In this document: positions 17,460 to 24,604 of the stretch, one piece after another | Layout: each line of letters starts with the position of its first letter | Numbering within the stretch: position 1 is the stretch's first letter | From: a virus | Strand: one strand, 5' to 3' | DNA length: 45,439 bases | IMG/VR virus record: IMGVR_UViG_3300025326_000073 | Coordinates: 1 to 45,439 of that record | Translations under genes and position numbers: made by a program | The notes under the pieces: model-generated | Database searches by the model: none | Told to the model about the DNA's origin: nothing | Seen by the model: the letters and a program-made list of their open reading frames with translations, nothing else

Positions 17460-17806
17460 CACCGTCCCCACCAAGTCTGTGCAATCCGCGCCATCACCAA
17501 CAATCCCAACGCGAACCATGTCCCACCCTTTACGGCATCGGCAAGCAATACCACAGACGCAAATACTCTCAAGGCAGTGGTGCTGAATGCAAATACCACA
17601 AACGCATCGAGCAACGTGGTCTGAGGGATTGTCACCAACCGATACACGCAATACCCAATGGACATTTGCAAGGGCACCCACAGATATAGGTGCGACGGCC
17701 ATGGCCCTGGCAAGGTGCGATACAGATACTCTGCAACAACGGCCGGCAGCGCCGCTCCAAGCCCCCACCAAGTCGCAGGCCCGAACCAATTAAATATGGC
17801 TGACAT
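17459..17806 (-). CDS. Polytopic membrane protein, 115 aa
   Basis: Three or four hydrophobic helices are visible (WWGLGAALPAVVAEYLY, LYLWVPLQMSIGYCVYRLV, TLLDAFVVFAFSTTALRVFA, FALGLLVMARIAQ) with short loops. It is encoded in the early block between a secreted-type protein and the MazZ-like enzyme. This could be a membrane protein for superinfection exclusion or an extra holin, but no family is recognised. Confidence 0.72.
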   Translation of the reverse strand: MSAIFNWFGPATWWGLGAALPAVVAEYLYRTLPGPWPSHLYLWVPLQMSIGYCVYRLVTIPQTTLLDAFVVFAFSTTALRVFASVVLLADAVKGGTWFALGLLVMARIAQTWWGR

Positions 17807-17811
17807 GCGTA

Positions 17812-18186
17812 TCAGTTGACCGGAATCTGGATTTCAACCGGGGCTGCCTGGAAACATGCAAACAGGATTTCTTGGCCATCATCTTTTGAGTCATATAAGG
17901 CATCCAGGTAGTAAAGGGCTTTATCCAGCATTTGTTTGTCAACCTCGACCCCTTCAAGTTCCCGAAGCATTCGGCGCATGTAAACCCACTTCGGCATGTC
18001 GAACGATTTAGCAAACCTGATTTCCATATTGGCGTAGACCAACGCCGCACATTGCTGTGTTGTCATCACATAGGTATTGTCCTGTCCAAATTTATGAGTC
18101 TCGCGCAAATGCATGTCGAGGGACTGGGCTCCCAAAGCTAATACTACCCCTATTAATGCACCTGATGTCAACATAAGCACCTTCAT
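17812..18186 (-). CDS. Membrane-anchored or exported hypothetical protein, 124 aa
   Basis: The N-terminus MKVLMLTSGALIGVVLALGAQS has the form of a signal peptide or anchor. The rest (DNTYVMTTQQCAALVYANME, MLDKALYYLDALYDSKDDGQ) is soluble and helical with two cysteines. It is coupled to the upstream gene by TAATG. A periplasmic or membrane role is inferred; no family recognised. Confidence 0.68.
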   Translation of the reverse strand: MKVLMLTSGALIGVVLALGAQSLDMHLRETHKFGQDNTYVMTTQQCAALVYANMEIRFAKSFDMPKWVYMRRMLRELEGVEVDKQMLDKALYYLDALYDSKDDGQEILFACFQAAPVEIQIPVN

Positions 18187-18491
18187 TACTGCACCGTATG
18201 AAATGTGATCCCTGAATTGTCAAGGCCGCTCAAATAAATGTGATTGAAGGCTTCCTTGAGTTTTGCATCCCCAATAGGCTTAGCTTCGTCTCTGACAAAT
18301 GTTTGCATGCGTTGAAATAAACCCTCTGCATCGAGAGCCTCAGAGGCAAAAAGCATTCGCATTCCGGCAACTGCTAGAAGGGCTGATGGCGGGATTTCCG
18401 TGGAAGCAGTTTTGAGAACTTCAAGCATATTGGTAAACATCATGCTGGCCAGAGCTATTTCAGCCTCTTGAGTCATATTAACCTTTTTCAT
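18186..18491 (-). CDS. Hypothetical protein, 101 aa
   Basis: A helical, Met/Ala/Leu-rich N-terminal half (MTQEAEIALASMMFTNMLEV) and a charged C-terminal half. The gene overlaps the 3' end of the helicase gene by 14 bases and the next gene by one stop/start. Function unknown. Confidence 0.65.
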   Translation of the reverse strand: MKKVNMTQEAEIALASMMFTNMLEVLKTASTEIPPSALLAVAGMRMLFASEALDAEGLFQRMQTFVRDEAKPIGDAKLKEAFNHIYLSGLDNSGITFHTVQ

Positions 18492-19680
18492 GTAGCCCTC
18501 TCGAAATTAACCACAACCCTACAGGGGCCGTGAGAGAAACCCCAACTAAATTGGCCGCAACTGCACTGCGCAGGGCCTCATCAAACTCACGGCTGGATAA
18601 CCGCCTAAAGAAATATTTGTTGTAGATCACGCGCCGAAGCGCCTGCCCCCCTTCCTTCTCAAGCGCAGCCACCAACTGCTGCGCTGCCTTCGGCACATCC
18701 CGCGCGCCGATCACGTTGAACACGCTGTGGATTTGGGGTTCAATCCGCGTCAACTGGCGCTCGGCCTCCTCCAAATGTGACACGTCGATAACAGGAAAGT
18801 TGCCACGCGCGGCGGAAATAATCATGGCAAGTTTGTGCATGTGGGTTTGTTTGCGGGCAGGGTAACCAAGCCATTCCCGGCTGTCCGCGGTGTGTTTGTC
18901 CCAATGGGCATTGTAGTGCGCATCACCGTATACGTAGGCTGCATCGGTCAACTTGTAGGGGCCGGCCAGGGCTGCAATCTGCTTCAAATCCGCCACCAAG
19001 CGCAATTCCATCAAGGGATCGCCGCGAGGTTGCCGGGATAGATAAGGCACTCGTTGACGTTTGCCATCTGCCGTCAAGAAGATCATACGAGAGAATAGCC
19101 CGGAATCGAGAAAGGCTTCCGGGAAGTTGCGGCCGACCCAATTAGGCGTGGTGCAAGCAAACCAATTGAGCCACGGATTCACCAGTTTGTCGTTGCCCTG
19201 GGTCTTGGTTTCTTTCTCGAAGGCTCCCTTCTTGCCATCCCATAGCGCGATCAACGCGGAAATCTGCTTGTCATCCTCTGGGTCGATGAAGTTGCCTAGC
19301 TCGTCGATGGCGCACGTCATGGCATGCATTGGATGATTAATCCCGTCGATCTCAAATGTTTCCCCGGTTGCACCCATCTTCTCGATGAGACGCTGCCACG
19401 TTACAATATCAGGGCCGAAGTTGATACCATCAACTTGCCTTAGCAAGTTAAATCCAATATTCGCAGTGGTCGATTTGGCGACGATGCCGGGTTCTGCCAC
19501 CACTACGACATAAAAATTGGGAATCCACTGGAAGAAAATCTCGTCGATCCATACCCGCCTGCGAAGTGCTCCGGCGATAGTTGACACACCCACCCAATAG
19601 ATGATGTGGAGGGGAGCTTCCCCGATACTTGCGTATTCGACAAACGCGGCAAGCCAGTCATCGAAGTTCCGTGCTGCCAT
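18478..19680 (-). CDS. DUF3987-type replicative helicase/primase-helicase-like ATPase, 400 aa
   Basis: Start ATG 19680; a longer in-frame extension would run into the tRNA. FYVVVVAEPGIVAKSTTANI (K69, S70) occupies the P-loop position and AMTCAIDELGNFI (D126, E127) is Walker B. The architecture follows the DUF3987 helicases: N-terminal helices with HIIYWVGVSTIAGALRRR, the ATPase core, then a helical region with NWVGRNFPEAFLDSGLFSRM (sensor/Arg-finger part) and a C-terminal helical domain. Phages lacking a DnaB homologue often carry this family beside the polymerase, as here. The glycine before the P-loop lysine is replaced by Ala. Confidence 0.75.
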   Translation of the reverse strand: MAARNFDDWLAAFVEYASIGEAPLHIIYWVGVSTIAGALRRRVWIDEIFFQWIPNFYVVVVAEPGIVAKSTTANIGFNLLRQVDGINFGPDIVTWQRLIEKMGATGETFEIDGINHPMHAMTCAIDELGNFIDPEDDKQISALIALWDGKKGAFEKETKTQGNDKLVNPWLNWFACTTPNWVGRNFPEAFLDSGLFSRMIFLTADGKRQRVPYLSRQPRGDPLMELRLVADLKQIAALAGPYKLTDAAYVYGDAHYNAHWDKHTADSREWLGYPARKQTHMHKLAMIISAARGNFPVIDVSHLEEAERQLTRIEPQIHSVFNVIGARDVPKAAQQLVAALEKEGGQALRRVIYNKYFFRRLSSREFDEALRSAVAANLVGVSLTAPVGLWLISRGLHEKG

Positions 19681-19725
19681 TACGCTCTGCTGTCTTGATG
19701 CTGCATATGCACCCGTGCGCTGGTT

Positions 19726-19800
19726 TGGTTGCGGGGGCCGGACTTGAACCGACAACCTCTTGATTATGAGTCAAGCGATCTTCCATTGATCTACCCCGCG
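19726..19800 (-). tRNA. tRNA with CAU anticodon (Met type, initiator-like features), CCA encoded
   Basis: Read 5'-3' on the minus strand from 19800: acceptor CGCGGGG, TA, D-stem GATC/GATC with loop AATGGAA, anticodon stem CTTGA/TCAAG with loop CTCATAA (anticodon CAU), variable AGGTT, T-stem GTCGG/CCGGC with loop TTCAAGT, acceptor CCCCGCA, A73 and genomic CCA. Positions 1 and 72 are C and A and do not pair, and base pair 11-24 is A-U. Both are hallmarks of bacterial initiator tRNA. The three G-C pairs above the anticodon of initiators are absent. Ile2 (lysidine-modified CAU) cannot be excluded. It lies between polymerase and helicase genes and overlaps the end of a tiny gene. Confidence 0.9.
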
Positions 19801-19907
19801 GGCGGTAATACTTTTGGCTTTTTGGGAGCGCGTTTCACCGGAGCCATCAACCCGAAGCTGCGAAGGAATTTGAACAGGCGTCGTTTCAAAGCGCGTTTCG
19901 TTACCAT
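19791..19907 (-). CDS. Possible very basic small protein, 38 aa
   Basis: ATG 19907 overlaps the last codons of the polymerase gene, with GGAG nine bases upstream. The 38 codons end at TAG 19793-19791, which is inside the 5' end of the tRNA. The product is highly basic (MVTKRALKRRLFKFLRS, then VKRAPKKPKV) and has no acidic residue, so it may bind nucleic acid. The good ribosome-binding site and filling of the gap support it; its small size leaves doubt. Confidence 0.45.
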   Translation of the reverse strand: MVTKRALKRRLFKFLRSFGLMAPVKRAPKKPKVLPPAG

Positions 19908-21157
19908 GGTTCTTTCTCCATTTCTCCCCATGACTTCAAGCTCACCTTAAGCTCTGGCGGAATCACCAACGGCTCCTCGTATGGGACAGCTACAGATAGG
20001 AACTGTTCCCGGAGTAGGGGCTTGACAGTTGCCCACTGATTGACTGGGGTTTGACCGACCAGGGAATCGTGCTCGTTGAGCAATAACATAGCATGTGGCA
20101 CTTCACGCCTGATGTTGAGTAATACCCTATTGATTATACAGGCAACTGTGCCTTGGCCGATCCATGCCAGCATGTCCGGCAATTCGTCCTCCGGCCGTTT
20201 GAAGCACACAATACGATACCCAAATCGGTTGGTCAGAATGTGGGGCTTGGCTCGGATGATGGCGTCAATGCGTCGGTGCCACTTTGGAATACCAGGGTTG
20301 AGGCCGGCAAACTGACGCATCAGCCTCTCGGCCTCCACCACTAATATGCCAAGGCTGCTAGCCATCGTGCGCGCCTTTCCGCCGTAATGCCACAAGTGGC
20401 GAGCCTTTTTGGCTAACGTGTAATAGGGTTCGGTGCGGCCGTCCGGCCCCGCGGCGGAGCCAAATACCTCTTTGGCTGTGATAGTGTGGATTTTGACGCC
20501 CTCTCGAAACCATTGCTTGAGATTTTCGTCCCCGCTGTCCCATGCCACAACTTGAGCGTCCGCTCCGGCTAGGTCGGGCTCCCATAGGATATGGCTGGAA
20601 TCCGGCACAACTGCCGTGCGGAGATTTGGCAGCTTAGCTCCCGTGAGCCCACGATCCCCTGTGGTTACATTTTGTAGGTTGCAGCCACGCCAGAAGGCAT
20701 TCTTGCTGCTAGCCCAACGAAAAGTTTCCGGCCCCGCTGTATTGAACGAACAACGCATTCTTCCATCCTCATCGAGCTTGGCTCGGATAAAGTTGGATAG
20801 CATCTGACCAAGCTGGCGGAATTCTAGAATAGCGTAGCAGACCTGACGCAACGCTGGTGTCTGGCGTGCGATCTTGAATAGTGTCTCGTCGTTGTAGGTT
20901 TCCTTCCCGGATTTGCGATCAATACCGGGGCGCTGCCCAAGGGATGCAAACAATTCCTTAATCTGCTTTGACGAACGCGGCATCTTTTCGTTGACCGGAC
21001 TGCCAAGCGACTGGCTAAGCAAATTTAGACGAGTCTGCATAGCAGATTTCACAACACTATCAAGTTGGGCTAGGCGCACTTGGTCAATCCGAACGCCTTG
21101 CAACATCATGTCGAAGGCGACTTCATTAACAGCTTGCTGGATGGCGTAGAGGGTCAT
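19901..21157 (-). CDS. DNA polymerase, family A, polymerase domain only (418 aa)
   Basis: Start ATG 21157 overlaps the stop of a 33-codon gene (ATGA). No 5'-3' or 3'-5' exonuclease domain is present; the proofreading domain is encoded separately at 21914-23113. Palm motif A is EPDLAGADAQVVAW (D195, with D200 where E. coli Pol I has Glu710). The O-helix motif B is KKARHLWHYGGKARTMASSLG, with Tyr258 at the Phe762 position as in T7 polymerase. Motif C is NEHDSLVG (H363, D364), with Ser for the usual Glu. TFRWASSKN and CNLQNV match the conserved T-G-R-SS and PNLQN segments. This is the replicative polymerase. Confidence 0.9.
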   Translation of the reverse strand: MTLYAIQQAVNEVAFDMMLQGVRIDQVRLAQLDSVVKSAMQTRLNLLSQSLGSPVNEKMPRSSKQIKELFASLGQRPGIDRKSGKETYNDETLFKIARQTPALRQVCYAILEFRQLGQMLSNFIRAKLDEDGRMRCSFNTAGPETFRWASSKNAFWRGCNLQNVTTGDRGLTGAKLPNLRTAVVPDSSHILWEPDLAGADAQVVAWDSGDENLKQWFREGVKIHTITAKEVFGSAAGPDGRTEPYYTLAKKARHLWHYGGKARTMASSLGILVVEAERLMRQFAGLNPGIPKWHRRIDAIIRAKPHILTNRFGYRIVCFKRPEDELPDMLAWIGQGTVACIINRVLLNIRREVPHAMLLLNEHDSLVGQTPVNQWATVKPLLREQFLSVAVPYEEPLVIPPELKVSLKSWGEMEKEPW

Positions 21158-21255
21158 TTCAGTCGCACCACGTATACATAGGCCAGCCATACAAGTCCGC
21201 CTGCTATGACAGCCCAGAGGATCAATTCCCACAGCCAATCAGGCCACAAAGTCAT
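21154..21255 (-). CDS. Tiny single-pass membrane protein, 33 aa
   Basis: ATG 21255 overlaps the stop of the upstream 61-codon gene (ATGA) and its own TGA overlaps the polymerase start (ATGA). The protein is MTLWPDWLWELILWAVIAG followed by GLVWLAYVYVVRLK: one transmembrane helix with a basic end. The double overlap suggests real translation and coupling of polymerase synthesis to it. Function unknown. Confidence 0.6.
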   Translation of the reverse strand: MTLWPDWLWELILWAVIAGGLVWLAYVYVVRLK

Positions 21256-21437
21256 AGGAATATGACCCAAGTCCATCCTATAAGACTAACCATTCCAATA
21301 ATTACACCCAATAAGATCAGCCCTTTGCCAACATCTTCCATATCCCCCATGCCTAAGGCATCCCCTAATGTTGCGATTAGCAAACCCCCAATAAACAAAG
21401 TGGCAGAAGTAATCCCACCAGAAACTAATATAGACAT
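21252..21437 (-). CDS. Small two-helix membrane protein, 61 aa
   Basis: Two hydrophobic helices (ITSATLFIGGLLIATLGDAL and GLILLGVIIGMVSLIGWTWV) joined by an acidic turn (GMGDMEDVGK). The 5' end overlaps the upstream gene by 13 bases; the 3' end overlaps the tiny gene downstream. A hairpin-like inner-membrane protein; function unknown. Confidence 0.65.
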   Translation of the reverse strand: MSILVSGGITSATLFIGGLLIATLGDALGMGDMEDVGKGLILLGVIIGMVSLIGWTWVIFL

Positions 21438-21895
21438 TTCTTCAACTCCTCTGGTTTGTCATCCACTCCACACAGGGGATGGTTCTCCAAAAACACATTG
21501 TGTCCCACCTTGAGGGGTCCGAGTGGGGGATACAACCGCGCCAACTTGCGGATGCTCTGCACCAAGGGTTTATGGTAGGAGCCCTGCGCCACTCGCACCA
21601 TCTCCGGCGTCACCCAGGGGCATACATGCACCCGGCGCTGGCAGATCGCCCGGTTGAATACCATCAACCAAGTGGGCACGCCGTAGCGCAGCGCATCAGA
21701 GAGGGGTTTGTTACGGGCAGTGCCGTCCACTATTGTCACAGGGTGGCCACGGAGTAGTTCAATGACCACGCGGTAGGACATGGCGTCGATGCGGAAGTAT
21801 CCGTCCGCGGCATGGTGCCCGTGGCAGGATTGAAACATGCACACGTCGTCGTGGGGGAAGGCGAGGCCGTTACGGATGTTGGCTAGGCGCAGCAT
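21425..21895 (-). CDS. Hypothetical protein between exonuclease and polymerase, 156 aa
   Basis: ATG 21895 is chosen; a TTG two codons upstream is possible. The protein has a His/Cys-rich stretch (FQSCHGHHAADGYFRID), then a Rossmann- or nuclease-like core (YRVVIELLRGHPVTIVDGTA) and a basic C-terminal part. His and Cys residues could bind metal, but no family is recognised. Its position between two halves of the replicase suggests a replication-linked role. Confidence 0.65.
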   Translation of the reverse strand: MLRLANIRNGLAFPHDDVCMFQSCHGHHAADGYFRIDAMSYRVVIELLRGHPVTIVDGTARNKPLSDALRYGVPTWLMVFNRAICQRRVHVCPWVTPEMVRVAQGSYHKPLVQSIRKLARLYPPLGPLKVGHNVFLENHPLCGVDDKPEELKKCLY

Positions 21896-21913
21896 TGTCA
21901 ACTTTTGTAACTT

Positions 21914-23113
21914 TCATTTGTCAACCTCCAAAAACCCCGCCTTCGCCAACAATGGTCTGGTTGTTGCCGCAATCTCCCACGTCGTCACACAATCCCGGCA
22001 GTTATACTGCCACCACTGTGGTTCGTCCTCCGTCTCGATTTCCTTCCCCTCATCTTTCCAGTAGCAGTGCCATGCACAATACATGCTGGATTGGTGAGCA
22101 AGGTCTTTGGGTGTGCCAGGGAACAGCAAATGCTGCCCGATCATGGTATCGTAGTAGAGACTCGGCCTGAACCCAAACAGGGGATCACGGATGAAATACT
22201 GCCGATCATAGTTGAAGTTCTGCCCAATCAAGCGCACGTGATGGTGACGCATGAAGGTCTGAATTTCAGCACATAGATACTTTTCATCGTCTGCCGTCCA
22301 ATAGCGGGTTCCGTCCACGTGCATCAACGGGATACAGATTGCATCCAACTCCGAGAACCCAAACCCAACACAGGCAATGCGGCCGTGACGAGTTTCTACG
22401 TCGCAGGTGACATCCATCCAACCAGCATCCGCGCGATCCCCCCAAGAGCGCAAGGCTTCCACAGCATATTGTGCGGTGCTTGGCACCACAAAGTTATACT
22501 TCGGCATCTGCCTGGAATTCGGCCGTGTCAGCTTGCCCGTGACGCGCTTGCGCAGATCATGCACCACAGTTGCCCGCCACTCCCACATCCGCAGCACATA
22601 GGCGGGGTGATAAGTGGGAATGACGGGTGGAGGCGGTGCCTTGGAAGTCTCATCGTTTAAACGCGCAAGCCATAGCTCGCTTCCATGCCATTGACTGATA
22701 CCCAAATGCCCTGTCAATGCCCACAGGGGCAGATTGCCGAGGCCGATGATGACCTGGGGCCGCGTGCGGAGAATTTCAGCTTCAAGTTCCGCAAGTCCTG
22801 CGGCGATTAGATCGTTATAATACATGTCGTCACGGAAGTGGGGACATCCCATCTTTGCCGCTTTGGATTTCTTGTCCGTCCACCAGGCATGCGTTTTGCT
22901 TTCCAGCTTGTTTCCCGGCGGGCGATATTTGCAGACGTTCGTCACAAAGCACGCGGAACGAGCAATACCAGCGTCTCCAAGCATTGCGTCGAGACACCAA
23001 CCGGATTTGCCGACAAATGGCTTGCCAATGCGTTCCTCATCCGCCCCAGGAGCCTCTCCCACAAGCATAAAGATGGCAGGAATTGGGCCGAACGCCGGCA
23101 CTTTAATTTCCAA
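21914..23113 (-). CDS. Uracil-DNA glycosylase fused to DnaQ-like 3'-5' proofreading exonuclease, 399 aa
   Basis: TTG 23113 is preferred (GGAG seven bases upstream); TTG 23119 is possible, and no ATG lies before the first strand. Residues 10-190 are a family 4/5-type uracil-DNA glycosylase: MLVGEAPGADEERIGKPFVG, FVTNVCKYRPPGNK, VIIGLGNLPLWAL and PTYHPAYVLR (H169, P170). The usual N-terminal CxxC of the Fe-S type is not seen. Residues 230-390 carry exonuclease motifs I (DVE, D238/E240), II (GQNFNYD, N299/D303) and III (YNCRD, Y370/D374). Together with the downstream polymerase they would rebuild a proofreading family A replicase with uracil recognition. Confidence 0.85.
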   Translation of the reverse strand: MEIKVPAFGPIPAIFMLVGEAPGADEERIGKPFVGKSGWCLDAMLGDAGIARSACFVTNVCKYRPPGNKLESKTHAWWTDKKSKAAKMGCPHFRDDMYYNDLIAAGLAELEAEILRTRPQVIIGLGNLPLWALTGHLGISQWHGSELWLARLNDETSKAPPPPVIPTYHPAYVLRMWEWRATVVHDLRKRVTGKLTRPNSRQMPKYNFVVPSTAQYAVEALRSWGDRADAGWMDVTCDVETRHGRIACVGFGFSELDAICIPLMHVDGTRYWTADDEKYLCAEIQTFMRHHHVRLIGQNFNYDRQYFIRDPLFGFRPSLYYDTMIGQHLLFPGTPKDLAHQSSMYCAWHCYWKDEGKEIETEDEPQWWQYNCRDCVTTWEIAATTRPLLAKAGFLEVDK

Positions 23114-23309
23114 TGCCAAACTCCGACTCTAGAGGCTGCGCCCCGGCAAATCTGCGTAGCAGGTGGGCCTTGAGCAGCACAGTATCGTTTGGGTCTGCAC
23201 CTTCATACGCAATCTCGAACCTGTGCCCCTCCCCCCGGCCGATTACAACTCCTATGCGCCCGGAGGGAAGAATGACTCGTTCACCTTCATTGACAAGGGC
23301 GGCAAACAT
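23103..23309 (-). CDS. Small hypothetical protein, 68 aa, SH3/KOW-like
   Basis: ATG 23309 overlaps the upstream TAA (TAATG). The core is five predicted strands (GERVILPSGRIGVVIGRGEG, FEIAYEG, TVLLKAHLLRRFA), like a small KOW/SH3-type barrel used in nucleic-acid or protein binding. It overlaps the start of the glycosylase-exonuclease gene. Role unknown. Confidence 0.65.
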   Translation of the reverse strand: MFAALVNEGERVILPSGRIGVVIGRGEGHRFEIAYEGADPNDTVLLKAHLLRRFAGAQPLESEFGIGN

Positions 23310-23419
23310 TACGAGGTCAGCGCAATGATGGATGCGACCACCATCAGGGCCGGCAATCCTACCACAATGATGACTATCCCCACAATAACGAGCCACAAAC
23401 AATGACGAATGATACTCAT
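23309..23419 (-). CDS. Tiny single-pass membrane protein, 36 aa
   Basis: ATG 23419 overlaps the TGA of the peptidase gene (ATGA), and TAA overlaps the next ATG (TAATG). The protein is MSIIRHCLWLVIVGIVIIVV and a second hydrophobic stretch (LMVVASIIALTS). Being directly downstream of a lytic peptidase, it could be a pinholin-like or regulatory partner, but this is inference. Confidence 0.58.
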   Translation of the reverse strand: MSIIRHCLWLVIVGIVIIVVGLPALMVVASIIALTS

Positions 23420-23841
23420 GGGTAGAATGTCCTCTTGCCTGAGCCCGGTGGCACAGATTGCAGGTGGCACCAACCACTTGTCTTTTCCGGGGCTTCTCGA
23501 TACAATTCAAAACGTTCCAGAATAGCATCATTCAGCCAAAAGTCAAGGTCTCCAAAGGGGTCATACACATCCACGGCCTGCCCACGTTTGTGTTTTGACT
23601 TTGGTGCACCTGTGGTTGCAGTTGAAAGCCGAAAGCCTCCGTCTCCCTTCCCGCCCGGCGATCCTGAAATTTGCGTGCCCGTGTCAGGGTCGATACAACC
23701 CTGGTAAACAAGTCCATCCGAGGCGTGTTCCAGCAACGCGTTAACGCGAGTCAGCAACTCAATTGCATTGCTAACCACAGCCCGGGTCGCGTCAGGATGG
23801 CCGATTTTTGCCCCAAAATATTGCGAAACTGTGATCTTCAT
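23416..23841 (-). CDS. Peptidase M15-family endolysin-like peptidase, 141 aa
   Basis: The segment SKHKRGQAVDV fits the SxHxxGxAxD zinc-binding motif of M15 D,D/L,D-peptidases, and SGWCHLQ supplies the last His (WxH). These enzymes cleave peptide cross-bridges in peptidoglycan. PPGSGKRTFYP at the C-terminus is typical of phage members. There is no signal peptide, so release depends on a holin, probably that at 10922-11338. It stands in the early - block, unlike the late lysis cluster. ATG 23841 has no evident ribosome-binding site and is preceded by an AT-rich stretch (TTGTTAATAATCTAAT on the minus strand), perhaps a promoter. Confidence 0.83.
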   Translation of the reverse strand: MKITVSQYFGAKIGHPDATRAVVSNAIELLTRVNALLEHASDGLVYQGCIDPDTGTQISGSPGGKGDGGFRLSTATTGAPKSKHKRGQAVDVYDPFGDLDFWLNDAILERFELYREAPEKTSGWCHLQSVPPGSGKRTFYP

Positions 23842-23998
23842 ATTAGATTATTAACAAAACTAGTAGGATGACTACGACAAGCCAAAACTTTTGCATTGGA
23901 ACCTCGTTGTGTTACTGCAACCGACTTGAGAAAATCGGTCGTAGAAACACCCTGCCCTTGTGAGGCAGGGGTTCTGGAAGGCAATCAGATTGGACTCG
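23842..23998 (-). promoter_or_regulatory. Leader with two hairpins before the M15 peptidase gene
   Basis: This 157-bp gap contains CCCTGCC (23950-23956) pairing with GGCAGGG (23964-23970) around a 7-base loop, and ACCGA (23920-23924) pairing with TCGGT (23935-23939). Read on the minus strand the strong hairpin comes first and is followed by TGTTT, so it could weaken or stop transcription into the peptidase gene. The AT-rich stretch next to ATG 23841 may be a promoter. No gene is seen. Confidence 0.5.
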
Positions 23999-24508
23999 TT
24001 AAGCCCGCGCGACTGCCACAACTTCGGCGTAGACCTTTTCAGGGTCCCGTTTGTCGGGCCGATGACCAACGCGAATAGTGCCGACGGCGACTTCAAGCTG
24101 TCGGAATGACCAACCTTTTGAGGGGTCAATGCCGGCGAGTTCTTGGAGTTTACCGAGGCGCACGTTTTTGTTGACGCCGCTAGCGATGTCGCCGGAAGCG
24201 GTCAAATCGAGCAGGAAGCGTTGCCGAACAACAGCCTCTTGCAGCCCAAGGGATTCCGCCACAGCCGGATCGTCAATCACCCAATAGAGTTCCAATTCCT
24301 TGCCGCCGAAAATCGTAGAGCCATCAGCTTTCACCAAGTGCACGCCGGTTTTGGCATCTTCGCGGAATGGAACCAGGTTGACTTTCACGGAGCTGGGCTT
24401 CACATGCGCCGGGTAATCAGTGGCCGGGACAGGAGTAAAGTCAGTAGCGGGAACAGCGGATTGTGTTGCATCGAGATACTGATCAGGGTCGAAGGCTTCA
24501 ATGGTCAT
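23999..24508 (-). CDS. Putative phage ssDNA-binding-like protein, 169 aa
   Basis: ATG 24508 follows AGGAC at a good distance; an in-frame upstream ATG gives a longer form. After an acidic, Pro/Thr-rich N-terminus, the protein has DGSTIFGGKELELYWVIDDP, NVRLGKLQELAGIDPSKGWS and GTIRVGHRPDKRDPEKVYAEV, a pattern found in phage accessory proteins thought to be ssDNA-binding (OB-like). It lies near the Sak4-like ATPase and Fe-S nuclease genes, consistent with a recombination or replication role. Assignment is by pattern only. Confidence 0.62.
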   Translation of the reverse strand: MTIEAFDPDQYLDATQSAVPATDFTPVPATDYPAHVKPSSVKVNLVPFREDAKTGVHLVKADGSTIFGGKELELYWVIDDPAVAESLGLQEAVVRQRFLLDLTASGDIASGVNKNVRLGKLQELAGIDPSKGWSFRQLEVAVGTIRVGHRPDKRDPEKVYAEVVAVARA

Positions 24509-24535
24509 ATGCAAATGTCCTATGGATAGTGTATG

Positions 24536-24549
24536 GCGCAACATTGCGC
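24536..24549. repeat. Inverted repeat GCGCAA-CA-TTGCGC upstream of the ssDNA-binding-like gene
   Basis: A 14-base inverted repeat lies in the 96-bp gap (24509-24604), about 30 bases upstream of the start codon at 24508. It could be an operator. The half-site TTGCG also appears in one unit of the array at 36874, but this may be chance. Confidence 0.4.
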
Positions 24550-24604
24550 TCATGGTAAGACTCAAGGGGTGGGGGAGAGTTCCCGAAGTTGGTGAGTGCT
24601 TACG

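Noticed and set aside
17460-17789. N-terminal extension of the MazZ-like protein
   Set aside because: It would read through the membrane-protein gene in another frame; ATG 17459 is coupled to that gene's stop and fits the family's N-terminus.
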